Source: JAOUEA01 sp963821935 (GTDB taxonomy: Bacteria > Actinomycetota > UBA4738 > HRBIN12). From it: a stretch of DNA of 64,000 bases. Shown here piece by piece: positions 1 through 8,550 of the stretch (the stretch's first letter is position 1; each line of letters begins with the position of its first letter). A program made the translations under genes and the position numbers. Where the stretch lies: contig CAWGFM010000004.1 in the NCBI GenBank assembly GCA_963821935.1, positions 682,001 to 746,000 of the forward strand. The letters run 5' to 3'. The notes under the pieces are model-generated. The model was given only the letters and a program-made list of their open reading frames with translations, was not told the DNA's origin and searched no databases.

Positions 1-1002
1 GGCGAGGACGGCGAGGGCACCAACGTCCTGTGGCGGCCGGTGGCCGTCGCAGCGGTGGCACGCGAACGAGGGATCGACCCACGAGCGCTGGAGGCCGACG
101 TCGCTGCGGCACGAGGCCTCCTGTTCGAGGCGCGCGACACACGCGTGCATCCCGGAGTGGACGACAAGGTCTTGACGGCGTGGAACGCGATGGCGATCCG
201 AGGGTTGGCGGAAGCGGGGCGCACCCTCGGCGAACCGTCGTGGGTGGACGCGGCGGTCCGGTGCGCGGACTTCGTGCTGGCCGCTCTTCGTCGCGAGGAC
301 GGACGGCTCCTGCGTTCGTGGCGAGGGGGCGTCGCCGGCGGACCCGGGTTCGCGGACGACTACGCGCTGCTGGGTCTCGCCTGCCTCACGCTGCACGAGA
401 CCACGTTCGGGCAGGTGTGGCTCGACCATGCTCGGGTTCTGGCCGACGACATGGTCCGCCTGTTCCACGACGAGGCCCGGGGCGGCTTCTTCCAGACGGG
501 GTCGGATGCCGACACCCTGGTGGTGCGGCCCAAAGAGCTGTACGACAACGCCGTGCCCAGCGGGAACTCCGCCGCGGCCGAGCTCTTGCTGCGCCTATGG
601 CACCTGACCGGCGACCGGGAGCTCGAGCGGGTGGGATCGTCGGCACTGCGGCTGGTGCGTGACGTGATGGGCCGTGCCCCCACCGGGTTCGGTCACGCTC
701 TGTGCGCCCTCGATCTGTCCCTTGGGCCAACGCGCGAGGTCGCCGTCGTTGGAGAGACCGACGACGAACGCACGGCGGCGCTGACGTCCTGCCTCTGGTC
801 CGAACGGTACCTCCCCAACCTGGTGCTGGCCGTGGGAACGCCAGCCGGAGCTGCGGAGGCTGGATCGGTGGCGCTCCTGCACGACCGGGGTGCCGTGGAC
901 GGAGTGCCCACCGCCTACGTCTGCGAAGGGTTCGTCTGCAACCTTCCGGTGACCTCACCACGGGATCTGCGGGCGCAGCTTGCCGCTACCATGCCGGCAT
1001 GA
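1..1002 (+). CDS. YyaL/DUF255 (thioredoxin-domain) protein, C-terminal part
   Basis: Only the last 333 residues are present; the frame is open to the left window edge, so the N-terminal thioredoxin-like domain is missing. What remains matches the alpha/alpha-barrel half of the YyaL/SPATA20 family: DDKVLTAWNAMAIRGLAEAG (from about residue 54), a GFADDYALLGL segment and a YDNAVPSGNSAAA segment. Family members are about 650-700 residues; their biochemical role is not settled. The stop codon overlaps the start of the downstream peroxiredoxin (ATGA), so the two are probably co-transcribed and may share a redox theme. The family call is firm; the function is not. Confidence 0.85.
   Translation, partial: GEDGEGTNVLWRPVAVAAVARERGIDPRALEADVAAARGLLFEARDTRVHPGVDDKVLTAWNAMAIRGLAEAGRTLGEPSWVDAAVRCADFVLAALRREDGRLLRSWRGGVAGGPGFADDYALLGLACLTLHETTFGQVWLDHARVLADDMVRLFHDEARGGFFQTGSDADTLVVRPKELYDNAVPSGNSAAAELLLRLWHLTGDRELERVGSSALRLVRDVMGRAPTGFGHALCALDLSLGPTREVAVVGETDDERTAALTSCLWSERYLPNLVLAVGTPAGAAEAGSVALLHDRGAVDGVPTAYVCEGFVCNLPVTSPRDLRAQLAATMPA
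987..992 (+). promoter_or_regulatory. TANNNT box 6 nt before a start (TACCAT)
   Basis: TACCAT ends exactly 6 nt before the peroxiredoxin ATG at 999. The same box and spacing precede several other genes in the window, which suggests a leaderless promoter giving the peroxiredoxin its own transcript besides read-through from upstream. Confidence 0.4.
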
Positions 1003-1463
1003 CGACCTTGCAGCCAGGCGACCCTGCGCCGGCGTTCACCCTGCGCGACCAAGGGGGACGCGATGTCTCCCTCGGTGACTTCGCGGGCCGCAGCGTCCTG
1101 GTGTACTTCTATCCTGAGGCCGACACGCCCGGCTGCACGACCCAGTCCTGCGCGATCCGCGACGCGCGCGAGGACCTCTCGGGCTTGGGCGTGGATGTCG
1201 TGGGCATCTCTCCCGACGAACCCGCCGAGCAATCGGCCTTCGACGAGAAGTTCGCGCTGGGCTTCCCACTGCTCAGCGACCCGGACCACGCCGTGGCCGA
1301 CGCGTGGGGCGCCTGGGGCGACAAGTCGATGTACGGCAGATCCTACGAAGGCATCATCCGATCGTCGTTCCTGGTGGACGGAGACGGGACCATCACGCAC
1401 TCCTGGTACAAGGTCTCGCCGGGCAAGACCGTCCCCAACGTCCTCGCGGTGATGGGGGCTTGA
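999..1463 (+). CDS. bcp: Peroxiredoxin, BCP/PrxQ type
   Basis: A 154-residue thiol peroxidase that reduces H2O2 and organic hydroperoxides in the cytoplasm. The peroxidatic cysteine is C46 in the PEADTPGCTTQSC motif and the resolving cysteine is C51, the five-residue spacing typical of atypical 2-Cys BCP/PrxQ enzymes. Length is normal for the family (about 150-160). The ATG overlaps the upstream stop codon and has no clear Shine-Dalgarno; a TACCAT box 6 nt upstream suggests leaderless expression or translational coupling. There is no signal peptide. Confidence 0.93.
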   Translation: MTTLQPGDPAPAFTLRDQGGRDVSLGDFAGRSVLVYFYPEADTPGCTTQSCAIRDAREDLSGLGVDVVGISPDEPAEQSAFDEKFALGFPLLSDPDHAVADAWGAWGDKSMYGRSYEGIIRSSFLVDGDGTITHSWYKVSPGKTVPNVLAVMGA

Positions 1464-1511
1464 CGACGGGCATGACTACACTGGCCAGCTTCCACGCCGA
1501 GGAGGCCACGC

Positions 1512-2021
1512 ATGTCCACCGCCACCATCGTCACCAACAAGGGTTCGTTCTCCGTCACGCTCATGCCCGAGCACGCTCCGAAGACCGTGCAGAACTTCGT
1601 GGATCTGGCGAATGGCCAGCGTGAGTGGACCGACCCCACGGACGGACGCACCAAGAGAGACGCCCTGTATCCCGGCACGATCTTCCACCGGGTGATCGAT
1701 GGATTCATGATCCAGGGGGGCGATCCCACCGGCACCGGCATGGGCGGGCCAGGGTACACCTTCGGAGATGAATGCCCGCCCGATGGCCCCACCTTCAACC
1801 AGGTGGGACGGCTGGCCATGGCCAACGCGGGCCCGGGCACGAACGGCTCCCAGTTCTTCGTGACCGTGACCGAGACCCCGCACCTCAACGGTCGGCACAC
1901 GATCTTCGGTCAGGTGACGGACGGGTACGACGTGGTGGAGTCGATCGCGACCGTGAAGGTGGGCGCCCAGGACAAGCCCGTCGAGGACGTCGTGATCGAA
2001 CGCATCGACATCAGCGACTAG
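1512..2021 (+). CDS. Cyclophilin-type peptidyl-prolyl cis-trans isomerase
   Basis: A 169-residue single-domain cyclophilin without signal peptide, so cytoplasmic. Hallmarks are FHRVIDGFMIQGGDPTGTG (about residues 58-76), the MANAGPGTNGSQFF block with the catalytic-loop Gln and Phe, and HTIFGQV near the C-terminus. It catalyses proline isomerisation during protein folding. The ATG at 1512 follows a strong GAGGAGG Shine-Dalgarno. It is convergent with the acetyltransferase at 2018, the two stops sharing CTAG. A second, membrane-anchored cyclophilin is encoded at 51156-51971. Confidence 0.95.
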   Translation: MSTATIVTNKGSFSVTLMPEHAPKTVQNFVDLANGQREWTDPTDGRTKRDALYPGTIFHRVIDGFMIQGGDPTGTGMGGPGYTFGDECPPDGPTFNQVGRLAMANAGPGTNGSQFFVTVTETPHLNGRHTIFGQVTDGYDVVESIATVKVGAQDKPVEDVVIERIDISD

Positions 2022-2539
2022 GGGTGGGTCAGGGCTCGGTCGTTGGCATCGAGCCGGTACACCAGGTGGCCCCAGCCGGCGCGGATCGTACCGCGCCAGA
2101 TGTCGAACCCGAGCTTGTCGGCCACGCGGCGAGACGGGATGTTCTCGGGTCGGATCAGCGAGATCAAGCTCGGCTCCCGCCGGACCGAGAACGCCCAGTC
2201 GCGACAGGCTTGCCCGGCTTCGGTGGCGATGCCTTGACCCTGCCGTGCACGCAGGACGTGCCAGCCCAGCTCCAGCATGCGTTGGCCGTCCACGTCTTGA
2301 TAGGCGGGACCGCAGTCCCCCAGCAGCTCACCGGTCTCCTTGTCCTCGATCGCGAGGAGCCCGGTTCCATCGGTTCCGTACCGTTCCAGTTGTCGCTCGA
2401 TCCAGCGGCGCGTGGCCGACCGGTCGAACGGCTCCGGGTACCACCGCATGGAGACGCCATCGCCGACGACCGCCTGGAACGCATCGACGTCGGACAGATC
2501 GGCGGCGAACGGGCGAAGGCGCAAGCGCGCGGTTTCCAT
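2018..2539 (-). CDS. GNAT family N-acetyltransferase (RimJ/RimL-like)
   Basis: A 173-residue acetyltransferase of the Acetyltransf_3 (RimJ/RimL) group. It opens with METARLRLRPF, typical of the group, and carries a GIATEAGQACRDWAF segment corresponding to the acetyl-CoA pyrophosphate loop region, followed by an IRPENIPSRRVADKLGF segment that is the usual N-x2-S-x2-V-x2-K-x-GF signature. The substrate cannot be inferred. Start at 2539 chosen because homology begins there; longer upstream frame shows no family sequence. Convergent with the cyclophilin gene, sharing CTAG. Confidence 0.88.
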   Translation of the reverse strand: METARLRLRPFAADLSDVDAFQAVVGDGVSMRWYPEPFDRSATRRWIERQLERYGTDGTGLLAIEDKETGELLGDCGPAYQDVDGQRMLELGWHVLRARQGQGIATEAGQACRDWAFSVRREPSLISLIRPENIPSRRVADKLGFDIWRGTIRAGWGHLVYRLDANDRALTHP

Positions 2540-2677
2540 GGTGGGCGGGCTCGAGCGGATGGTGGTCAGCGGCGGATCCTCTGGCGCAGGTGCTCGTACG
2601 GTTCGCGTTCGAGCAGGCGTTCGGGAGATACTGCCCGTTCTCCTGCACCCTAACCTCGTCACGGAGGGATCTTCGAG

Positions 2678-3673
2678 ATGACCGAACGACCCGATCTGTT
2701 GATCACCCGGCCCATCATGGCCGAGCCGTTGGAACGACTGCAAGAACGTTGTGACGTCACCGTGCACGAGAACGATTTCGGCATCCCTCGTGACGAGCTG
2801 CTGAAGGTGATCGGAGGGCGCGACGCGATCGTCACGATGCTCACCGAGAAGGTCGACGCGGAGTTCCTCGACGCTGCGGGACCGCAGCTGACGATCGTGG
2901 CCAATCACGCGGTGGGGTTCGACAACATCGACGTGCCGGCGTGCACCGACGCCGGCGTGCTGGCCAGCAACACGCCAGATGTCCTCACCGAGACGACCGC
3001 CGACACGGCGTTCGCGCTCATGATGGCCGCGGCCCGCCGGGTCGGAGAAGGCGAACGGTTCCTGCGCACCGAGCAGCCGTGGATCTGGGGACCACTGATG
3101 ATGCTCGGTCAAGACGTTCACCACAAGACGATGGGAGTCGTCGGGTTCGGACGGATCGGCCAGGCGGTAGCGCGTCGCGCGAAGGGGTTCGGCATGCGGG
3201 TGATCTACGCCGACGCGTTCCAGCTGCCTCCCGAGGTGGAAGCGGAGACGGGCGCGCAGCGCATGGAGCTCCGCGACCTGCTCGCCGAGTCGGACTTCGT
3301 CTCGATCCACACCAACCTGACGCCTGAGACGCGCCATCTCTTCGACGCCGACGCGTTCCGTGCCATGAAGCGGACCGCGGTGCTGGTCAACACCTCTCGC
3401 GGACCGGTGGTGGACGAGGCCGCGCTGGCGGACGCACTCGACGCCGGGGAGATCTTCGCGGCGGGCCTCGACGTGTTCGAGCGTGAGCCGGCGGTGGAGT
3501 CGCGGCTCCTCACGCTGGACAACGTGGTCGTGATCCCGCACCTGGGCAGCGCCACCGTGGACACGAGGATCGCCATGGGCAACGTCGTGGCCGACAACGT
3601 GTTCGCGGCGCTTGGACGGCCACCGCCCACCGACGCTGCTGAATCCCGACGCTTTCAGGGCGTGAGGGCGTGA
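2678..3673 (+). CDS. hprA: D-2-hydroxyacid dehydrogenase: hydroxypyruvate/glyoxylate reductase
   Basis: A 331-residue NAD(P)H-dependent D-isomer-specific 2-hydroxyacid dehydrogenase. The dinucleotide fingerprint G156-F-G158-R-I-G161 and the catalytic set R241 (NTSRGP), E270 (VFEREP) and H288 (IPHLGSA) are intact. It resembles GyaR/HprA enzymes that reduce hydroxypyruvate to D-glycerate. The sequence alone does not separate glyoxylate from hydroxypyruvate use; the choice rests on context, since it begins a gene block encoding PEP carboxylase, serine-glyoxylate aminotransferase, malyl-CoA lyase and malate thiokinase. It has a GGAGG ribosome site and its stop overlaps the PEP carboxylase start (GTGA). 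Confidence 0.9.
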   Translation: MTERPDLLITRPIMAEPLERLQERCDVTVHENDFGIPRDELLKVIGGRDAIVTMLTEKVDAEFLDAAGPQLTIVANHAVGFDNIDVPACTDAGVLASNTPDVLTETTADTAFALMMAAARRVGEGERFLRTEQPWIWGPLMMLGQDVHHKTMGVVGFGRIGQAVARRAKGFGMRVIYADAFQLPPEVEAETGAQRMELRDLLAESDFVSIHTNLTPETRHLFDADAFRAMKRTAVLVNTSRGPVVDEAALADALDAGEIFAAGLDVFEREPAVESRLLTLDNVVVIPHLGSATVDTRIAMGNVVADNVFAALGRPPPTDAAESRRFQGVRA

Positions 3674-6276
3674 GCGGTCGCGCGGGCGCCCCCGGCGGCC
3701 GCCGCGAGCGGCCCAGCTCCGACACGCTCCGGCGCGATGTTCGCCTGCTGACCACGATGCTGGGCGACGCCATCGCCGAGAGCGGGGGCGCCGAACTCCT
3801 CGACCAGGTCGAGGCGCTCCGCCGGGCCACCATCGCGTTCCGAGGGGTGCCGAGCCCGGCCCGCCGGCGGCGCGTCGTGACGTTGGTCGACGGACTCGAC
3901 GCGGCCCGGGCCGAGGACGTGATCCGGGCGTTCACCTGCTACTTCCAGCTGGTGAATCTGGCCGAAGAACGGGAACGCGTGCGTCTGCTGTTGCATCGCA
4001 ACCGCTCGGGCAAGCCGGTGAAGGACTCGATCGCCGCCCTGGATGTGGACCCCTCGGCGCTGGTCGACGTCCGCATCACCCCGGTCCTCACGGCACACCC
4101 GACCGAGGCGAAGCGGCGAGCCGTGGTGGAGCACCTCTGGCGCATCGCGGGCCTGCTCGCCCGATGGGACGAACTGCCACCCGGCGCCTCGGACGAGGTG
4201 GAGGTGCAGCGACGGATGCGTGAGGAGATCACCGGCCTGTGGCGCACCGAACCGATCCGGCGGCACCGCCCCGAGCCGCTCGACGAGGTTCGCGCGATGC
4301 TGGCGCTGTTCGACGAGACGATCTTCACCACCCTGCCTGCCCTCTACCGCGAGATGGACCGGCGGCTCGATCCCGACGGGTGCGGGGTTCGCGAGCCCTC
4401 CTTCCCACCGTTCCTGCGCTGGGGCACGTGGGTCGGTGGGGATCGCGACGGGAACCCGGCCGTGACAGCCGACGTGACCAAGGCGGCGATGGCGATCCAA
4501 TCCGACCACGCCCTCCGTGGTCTCGAAGCGGTGAGCCGACGCATCGCGCGCACCCTGTCGGTGTCCGAACGCAACGTCCCGCCCAGCGCCGGGCTTCGCC
4601 GGGTGCTCGCCCGCGATTCGCGGCTCCTGCCGGGGGTCTCGAACGAGCTCGCTCGCAAGCTGTCCGGCGCACCGCACCGGCGAGCCATGGGACTGGCAGC
4701 GCACCGGTTGGCCGCGACCAGGAACCGCGCGAACGGCGCCTACGACGGCCCCGACGCCTTCCTTCGGGACATCGATGTGCTGCAGCGATCGCTCGAGGCG
4801 GGAGGCGCTTCGCGGCTGGCGTGGGGAGAGCTGCAACACCTGCGGTGGCAGGTGGAGACGTTCGGGTTCCACCTGGCGTCGATGGAGGTGCGCCAGCACT
4901 CGTCGGTGCTTCGTGCGGCTCGCGACGAGCTCGCGAGCGCGGACCCGAGTCGCCGGCCCTCGCCCGCGACCCGTGAGGTCATCGCCATGTTCCGCGCGAT
5001 CGCGGACATCCAGATACGCCTGGGGCCACACGCCTGCGAGCGGGTCATCGTCAGCTTCACGAGGTCGGCCGACGACCTCGCCGGGGTCCTGGAGCTGGCG
5101 CGGGCTGCCGTGCCCGAGGGGCCGCCGGACGTCGTGCCCATCCCCCTGCTGGAGACACGCAACGAGCTGGTGACCGCCAGCGAGATCCTGGAGGCGTGGG
5201 TCACGATGCCCGCTGCCCGGCGGCTGCTCCGGCGGCACCACGGGGAGCTCGAGGTGATGGTGGGCTACTCGGACTCGGCGAAAGAGGTGGGGATGCTCGC
5301 CGCCAACCTCGAGCTGTACGGCGCGCAGCGATCGATGGCGGCGTGGGCACGGGACAAGGGCCTGCGGCTCACGATCTTCCACGGGCGAGGCGGCGCATTG
5401 GGCCGTGGCGGCGGGCCGGCGAGCAGGGCGATCGCGGCCGAGCCGCCTGGCTCGGTGGGTGGCAGGTTCAAGGTCACCGAACAAGGCGAGGTGGCGTTCG
5501 CGCGATACGGGAACGCCGCGTTGGCACGGCGACATCTGGAGCAGATGACGAACGCCGTGGTCCGAGCGAGCGCCGGCGACCGCGGAGCCGACGACGATCC
5601 CGCCGACCGATTCGCGGCAGAGATCGACGAGATGTCGGCGGCATCCCAGGCGCACTACGAGGCGCTGGTCACCACCGACGGCTTCGTGGAGTTCTTCCGG
5701 CGCGTGACGCCCATCGCGCAGATCGGGACCCTGCCGATCGCGTCGCGTCCGGTCTCGCGCGGGGTGAGCGACGCGACGGCGCTGGAGGACCTGCGGGCGA
5801 TCCCGTGGGTGTTCGCGTGGAGCCAGAGCAGGATCAACCTGACCGGCTGGTACGGGCTCGGAGCCGGGCTCGAAGCGGTCGTGCACCGGCGGGGAGGGCT
5901 GCGGCGGCTGCGAGCGATGGCCAAGGGATGGGCGTTCTTCTCCACCTTGCTCGAGAACGCGGAGCTCTCCCTGGCCAAGACCGACCTCGCGATCGCCGAG
6001 CCGTACCTTGCTCGCGGCGCCAGGCCCGACCTCTCGCGTGCGATCCGCGACGAGCTCGAACGCACGACGGCGATGGTCCTGATGGTCACCGGGCACGACC
6101 GACTGCTCGCCGCCAAGCCGGAGTTGCAGCGAGCGATCGAGTTCCGCAATCCGTACGTCGACGCGCTGTCGTTCCTGCAGGTCCGGTTCCTGGACGAGCG
6201 GGCCACCGCGCGGACCGAGCGGCTGGTCCAGGCCACGATCAGCGGCGTGGCCGCCGGCCTGCAGAACACCGGCTGA
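3670..6276 (+). CDS. ppc: Phosphoenolpyruvate carboxylase
   Basis: An 868-residue enzyme carboxylating PEP with bicarbonate to oxaloacetate. The catalytic LTAHPTEAKRR motif with H143, the VMVGYSDSAKEVGM segment, the FHGRGGALGRGGGP loop (about residue 570) and the terminal QNTG are all present, so the protein is complete and probably active. The length is slightly short of the usual 880-930, mostly at the N-terminus. It starts with GTG overlapping the hprA stop by 4 bp. In the serine cycle this is the second carbon-fixing entry, feeding oxaloacetate to malate for the malate thiokinase encoded downstream. Confidence 0.97.
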   Translation: MSGRAGAPGGRRERPSSDTLRRDVRLLTTMLGDAIAESGGAELLDQVEALRRATIAFRGVPSPARRRRVVTLVDGLDAARAEDVIRAFTCYFQLVNLAEERERVRLLLHRNRSGKPVKDSIAALDVDPSALVDVRITPVLTAHPTEAKRRAVVEHLWRIAGLLARWDELPPGASDEVEVQRRMREEITGLWRTEPIRRHRPEPLDEVRAMLALFDETIFTTLPALYREMDRRLDPDGCGVREPSFPPFLRWGTWVGGDRDGNPAVTADVTKAAMAIQSDHALRGLEAVSRRIARTLSVSERNVPPSAGLRRVLARDSRLLPGVSNELARKLSGAPHRRAMGLAAHRLAATRNRANGAYDGPDAFLRDIDVLQRSLEAGGASRLAWGELQHLRWQVETFGFHLASMEVRQHSSVLRAARDELASADPSRRPSPATREVIAMFRAIADIQIRLGPHACERVIVSFTRSADDLAGVLELARAAVPEGPPDVVPIPLLETRNELVTASEILEAWVTMPAARRLLRRHHGELEVMVGYSDSAKEVGMLAANLELYGAQRSMAAWARDKGLRLTIFHGRGGALGRGGGPASRAIAAEPPGSVGGRFKVTEQGEVAFARYGNAALARRHLEQMTNAVVRASAGDRGADDDPADRFAAEIDEMSAASQAHYEALVTTDGFVEFFRRVTPIAQIGTLPIASRPVSRGVSDATALEDLRAIPWVFAWSQSRINLTGWYGLGAGLEAVVHRRGGLRRLRAMAKGWAFFSTLLENAELSLAKTDLAIAEPYLARGARPDLSRAIRDELERTTAMVLMVTGHDRLLAAKPELQRAIEFRNPYVDALSFLQVRFLDERATARTERLVQATISGVAAGLQNTG

Positions 6277-6313
6277 GCGAGCGCTCGACTTTCGCCGGGC
6301 GCGCCACCTGTGC

Positions 6314-6319
6314 CATACT
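6314..6319 (+). promoter_or_regulatory. Candidate -10 box (CATACT) ahead of sgaA
   Basis: CATACT lies about 50 nt before the aminotransferase start in the 93-bp gap after ppc. With a start point near 6326 the 16-bp palindrome at 6331-6346 would occupy roughly +5 to +20. No convincing -35 hexamer is visible (TTCGCC at 6291-6296 at 17-nt spacing is poor). Confidence 0.35.
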
Positions 6320-6330
6320 CGGCCCTCACT

Positions 6331-6346
6331 TTGAACGCCCGTTCAA
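6331..6346. promoter_or_regulatory. Perfect 16-bp palindrome TTGAACGCCCGTTCAA (putative operator)
   Basis: Two 7-bp arms, TTGAACG and CGTTCAA, separated by CC, form a perfect inverted repeat in the intergenic gap between ppc and sgaA. Size and symmetry fit a TetR-family dimer site. Its place just downstream of a candidate -10 box suggests repression by blocking initiation. It would control sgaA-mcl-mtkA-mtkB separately from hprA-ppc. No TetR gene is in the window. Confidence 0.6.
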
Positions 6347-6369
6347 GCCGTTCGGGGAGGGGATCTACC

Positions 6370-7509
6370 ATGACCGACACGCTCGTGACCAGCATCCCGG
6401 TGTTGCAGCCCGGGGAGCGGCTCCTGTGCGGCCCGGGGCCATCCAACGTGAACCCGAAGGTCCTGCAGGCCATGTCCCTGGAGATGAACGGGCACCTCGA
6501 CCCCGATTTCTGGGACATCCTGGTCGACCTGGTGGCCGGACTGCAGGCGCTCTGGCGCCGCCCCGACGGCCTCACGCTGTGCTTCAGCGCCAGCGGGACG
6601 AGTGGCATGGAGGCCGGCCTCACCAATCTCACCGAGCCCGGCGACACCGTCCTCGCGATCCACGCCGGGTTCTTCGGCGCACGGATCGCCGAGATGGCCC
6701 GTCGCCTGGAGTTGAACGTGGTGGAGCTCACGGCTCCCCTCGGTCAGATCGTGCCGCTCGATCAGGTCGAAGAGGCGCTGACCGCGAACCCCGACACGAA
6801 GCTGGTGGCCGTGGTCCACGCCGAGACCTCGACCGGCGTCCGATACCCCGTGCCCGAGCTCGGAGCCATGGTTCGAGCCACGGCGCCCGACGCCCTGCTC
6901 ATGGCCGACTGCGTCACCTCGCTCGGTGGCGAGGAGGTCTCGCCGGTGGAGTGGGGCATCGACTACGGCTACTCGTGCTCGCAGAAGTCGCTGGGGTGCC
7001 CGCCGGGGCTGAGCCCGTTCTCCATGTCACCACGCGCGGTCGAGGTGGCTCACGACAAGAAGCACCCGGCCCCGTACTCGTTCGACGTGGATCTGCTCCA
7101 GAAGTATTGGGTGGAACGCCCCATCGCCTACCACCACACCATGCCGATCCTGCAGTACTACGCGCTGTACGAGGGCATCCGTCTCGCCTTGGAGGAAGGG
7201 CTGGAGAACCGATGGGCCCGTCACGAGGACGCCGGGCGGTACTTCCAGACGGCCATGCGAGACCGCGGGTTCACGTTCCTGTCCGACCCCGATCACCAGC
7301 TCTGGGAGCTGTCGGCGATCGACGTGCCCGACGGCGTGGACGGCAAAGAGATCCAGGGCCGGATCCTGCGTGAGCACGACATCGAGGTCGGCGGCGGGCT
7401 GGGGCCGACCGCACCGCCGATCTGGCGCGTCGGTCTCATGGGCGTCAACGCCAACCGCGAGACCGCCGATCGGGTGCTGCACGCCTTCGATGCGGTGCTG
7501 CCTCGCTGA
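6370..7509 (+). CDS. sgaA: Serine-glyoxylate aminotransferase (class V)
   Basis: A 379-residue PLP enzyme of the alanine/serine-glyoxylate aminotransferase family. In the serine cycle it moves the amino group of serine to glyoxylate, giving hydroxypyruvate and glycine. The N-terminal GPGPSNVNPKVLQAM block, the MADCVTSLGG cofactor-binding Asp region and the Schiff-base Lys K206 (SCSQKSLGCPPG) are clear, with a C-terminal IWRVGLMG motif. The ATG at 6370 has a strong GGGGAGGGG ribosome site. Alanine-glyoxylate specificity is possible from sequence alone, but the neighbours hprA, ppc, mcl and mtkAB make the serine cycle role much more likely. Confidence 0.92.
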   Translation: MTDTLVTSIPVLQPGERLLCGPGPSNVNPKVLQAMSLEMNGHLDPDFWDILVDLVAGLQALWRRPDGLTLCFSASGTSGMEAGLTNLTEPGDTVLAIHAGFFGARIAEMARRLELNVVELTAPLGQIVPLDQVEEALTANPDTKLVAVVHAETSTGVRYPVPELGAMVRATAPDALLMADCVTSLGGEEVSPVEWGIDYGYSCSQKSLGCPPGLSPFSMSPRAVEVAHDKKHPAPYSFDVDLLQKYWVERPIAYHHTMPILQYYALYEGIRLALEEGLENRWARHEDAGRYFQTAMRDRGFTFLSDPDHQLWELSAIDVPDGVDGKEIQGRILREHDIEVGGGLGPTAPPIWRVGLMGVNANRETADRVLHAFDAVLPR

Positions 7510-7530
7510 GGTCGACATGCGGCCAAGAAC

Positions 7531-8496
7531 GTGAAGAAGGATCGCCTGCACCGCAGCGAGCTCGCCGTCCCCGGCACGAACGAGCGAGCCATGGGCAAGG
7601 CCCCCACGCTGGGCGCTGACGTGGTGTTCCTCGACCTGGAGGACGCCGTCGCCCCCGATGACAAGGAAGCCGCGCGGGCGAGCGTCATCGACGCGCTGGG
7701 CGCACACGACTGGTCGGGCTCGGCGGTCAGCGTCAGGATCAACGGGCTCGACACCCATTGGTGCTACCGCGACGTCGTCGACGTGGTGGAGGCACGCGGG
7801 GACGTGCTCGACACGGTGCTGGTGCCCAAGGTGGGCTCGCCCTCCGACGTGGAGTTCGCCGCGACCCTGCTGGACCAGATCGAGCAGCGCCACGGATGGG
7901 TCGCAGGCCGCATCGGCATCCACATCCTGATCGAGACCGCGGCGGGCATGGCCAACGTCGAGGCCATCAGCCGCGCCCGCCCCGACCGCCTCGAAGCCAT
8001 GGTGTTCGGGGTGGCCGACTACGCCGCAAGCGTCCGTGCGCGCACCACGAACATCGGCGGCGCCAACCCCGACTACGCCGTGCTGACCGATCCCGCGCCA
8101 CAGACCGGGGCTCGGGAGATCCACTGGGGCGACCAATGGCACTTCGGGATCTCCCGCATGGTGGCTGCCTGCCGGGCTCAGGGTCTGCGGCCGATCGACG
8201 GACCGTTCGGAGACTTCAACGATCCCGATGGCTATCGAAGCGCCGCGCGCCGGGCCGCCGCGCTGGGGTGCGAGGGGAAGTGGGCGATCCACCCCTCGCA
8301 GGTCGAGCTGGCGAACGAGGTCTTCTCGCCTGCGGAGGCAGAGGTCGAACGCGCCCGACGGATCGTGCAGGCGATGGAGGACGCGGCGAAGGAGGGCAAG
8401 GGGGCCGTCTCGCTCGACGGGCGGCTGATCGATGCAGCCTCGATCCGCATGGCGGAGAACCTGATCCGTCAGGTCGAGCAGATCCGCACCCGCTGA
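7531..8496 (+). CDS. mcl: Malyl-CoA lyase (CitE/HpcH family)
   Basis: A 321-residue CitE-like lyase that cleaves L-malyl-CoA into acetyl-CoA and glyoxylate, closing the serine cycle. The RSELAVPG substrate loop (residues 8-15), the DLEDAV metal site (D35-E37), the GLDTHWCYRDVVDVV segment and the later GVADYAAS Asp motif match bacterial malyl-CoA lyases rather than citrate lyase beta subunits. The start is GTG with a weak ribosome site, 21 nt after sgaA. It is followed by the two malate-CoA ligase subunits that make its substrate. Beta-methylmalyl-CoA or citramalyl-CoA activity cannot be excluded. Confidence 0.9.
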   Translation: MKKDRLHRSELAVPGTNERAMGKAPTLGADVVFLDLEDAVAPDDKEAARASVIDALGAHDWSGSAVSVRINGLDTHWCYRDVVDVVEARGDVLDTVLVPKVGSPSDVEFAATLLDQIEQRHGWVAGRIGIHILIETAAGMANVEAISRARPDRLEAMVFGVADYAASVRARTTNIGGANPDYAVLTDPAPQTGAREIHWGDQWHFGISRMVAACRAQGLRPIDGPFGDFNDPDGYRSAARRAAALGCEGKWAIHPSQVELANEVFSPAEAEVERARRIVQAMEDAAKEGKGAVSLDGRLIDAASIRMAENLIRQVEQIRTR

Positions 8497-8550
8497 CGGG
8501 CGCGGCCACGAGATGCGGGGATCCGCCGACGGACCCGCGGAGGTCGACAG

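Noticed and set aside
1460..1482. TTGACG and TACACT as a promoter for the first cyclophilin
   Set aside because: The spacer is only 11 nt, too short for a standard promoter; TACACT alone might still be a -10.
3655..6096. Long minus-strand open frame opposite ppc (813 codons)
   Set aside because: Composition is typical of an antisense shadow of a high-GC gene; no recognisable domain, while the plus strand encodes a complete PEP carboxylase.
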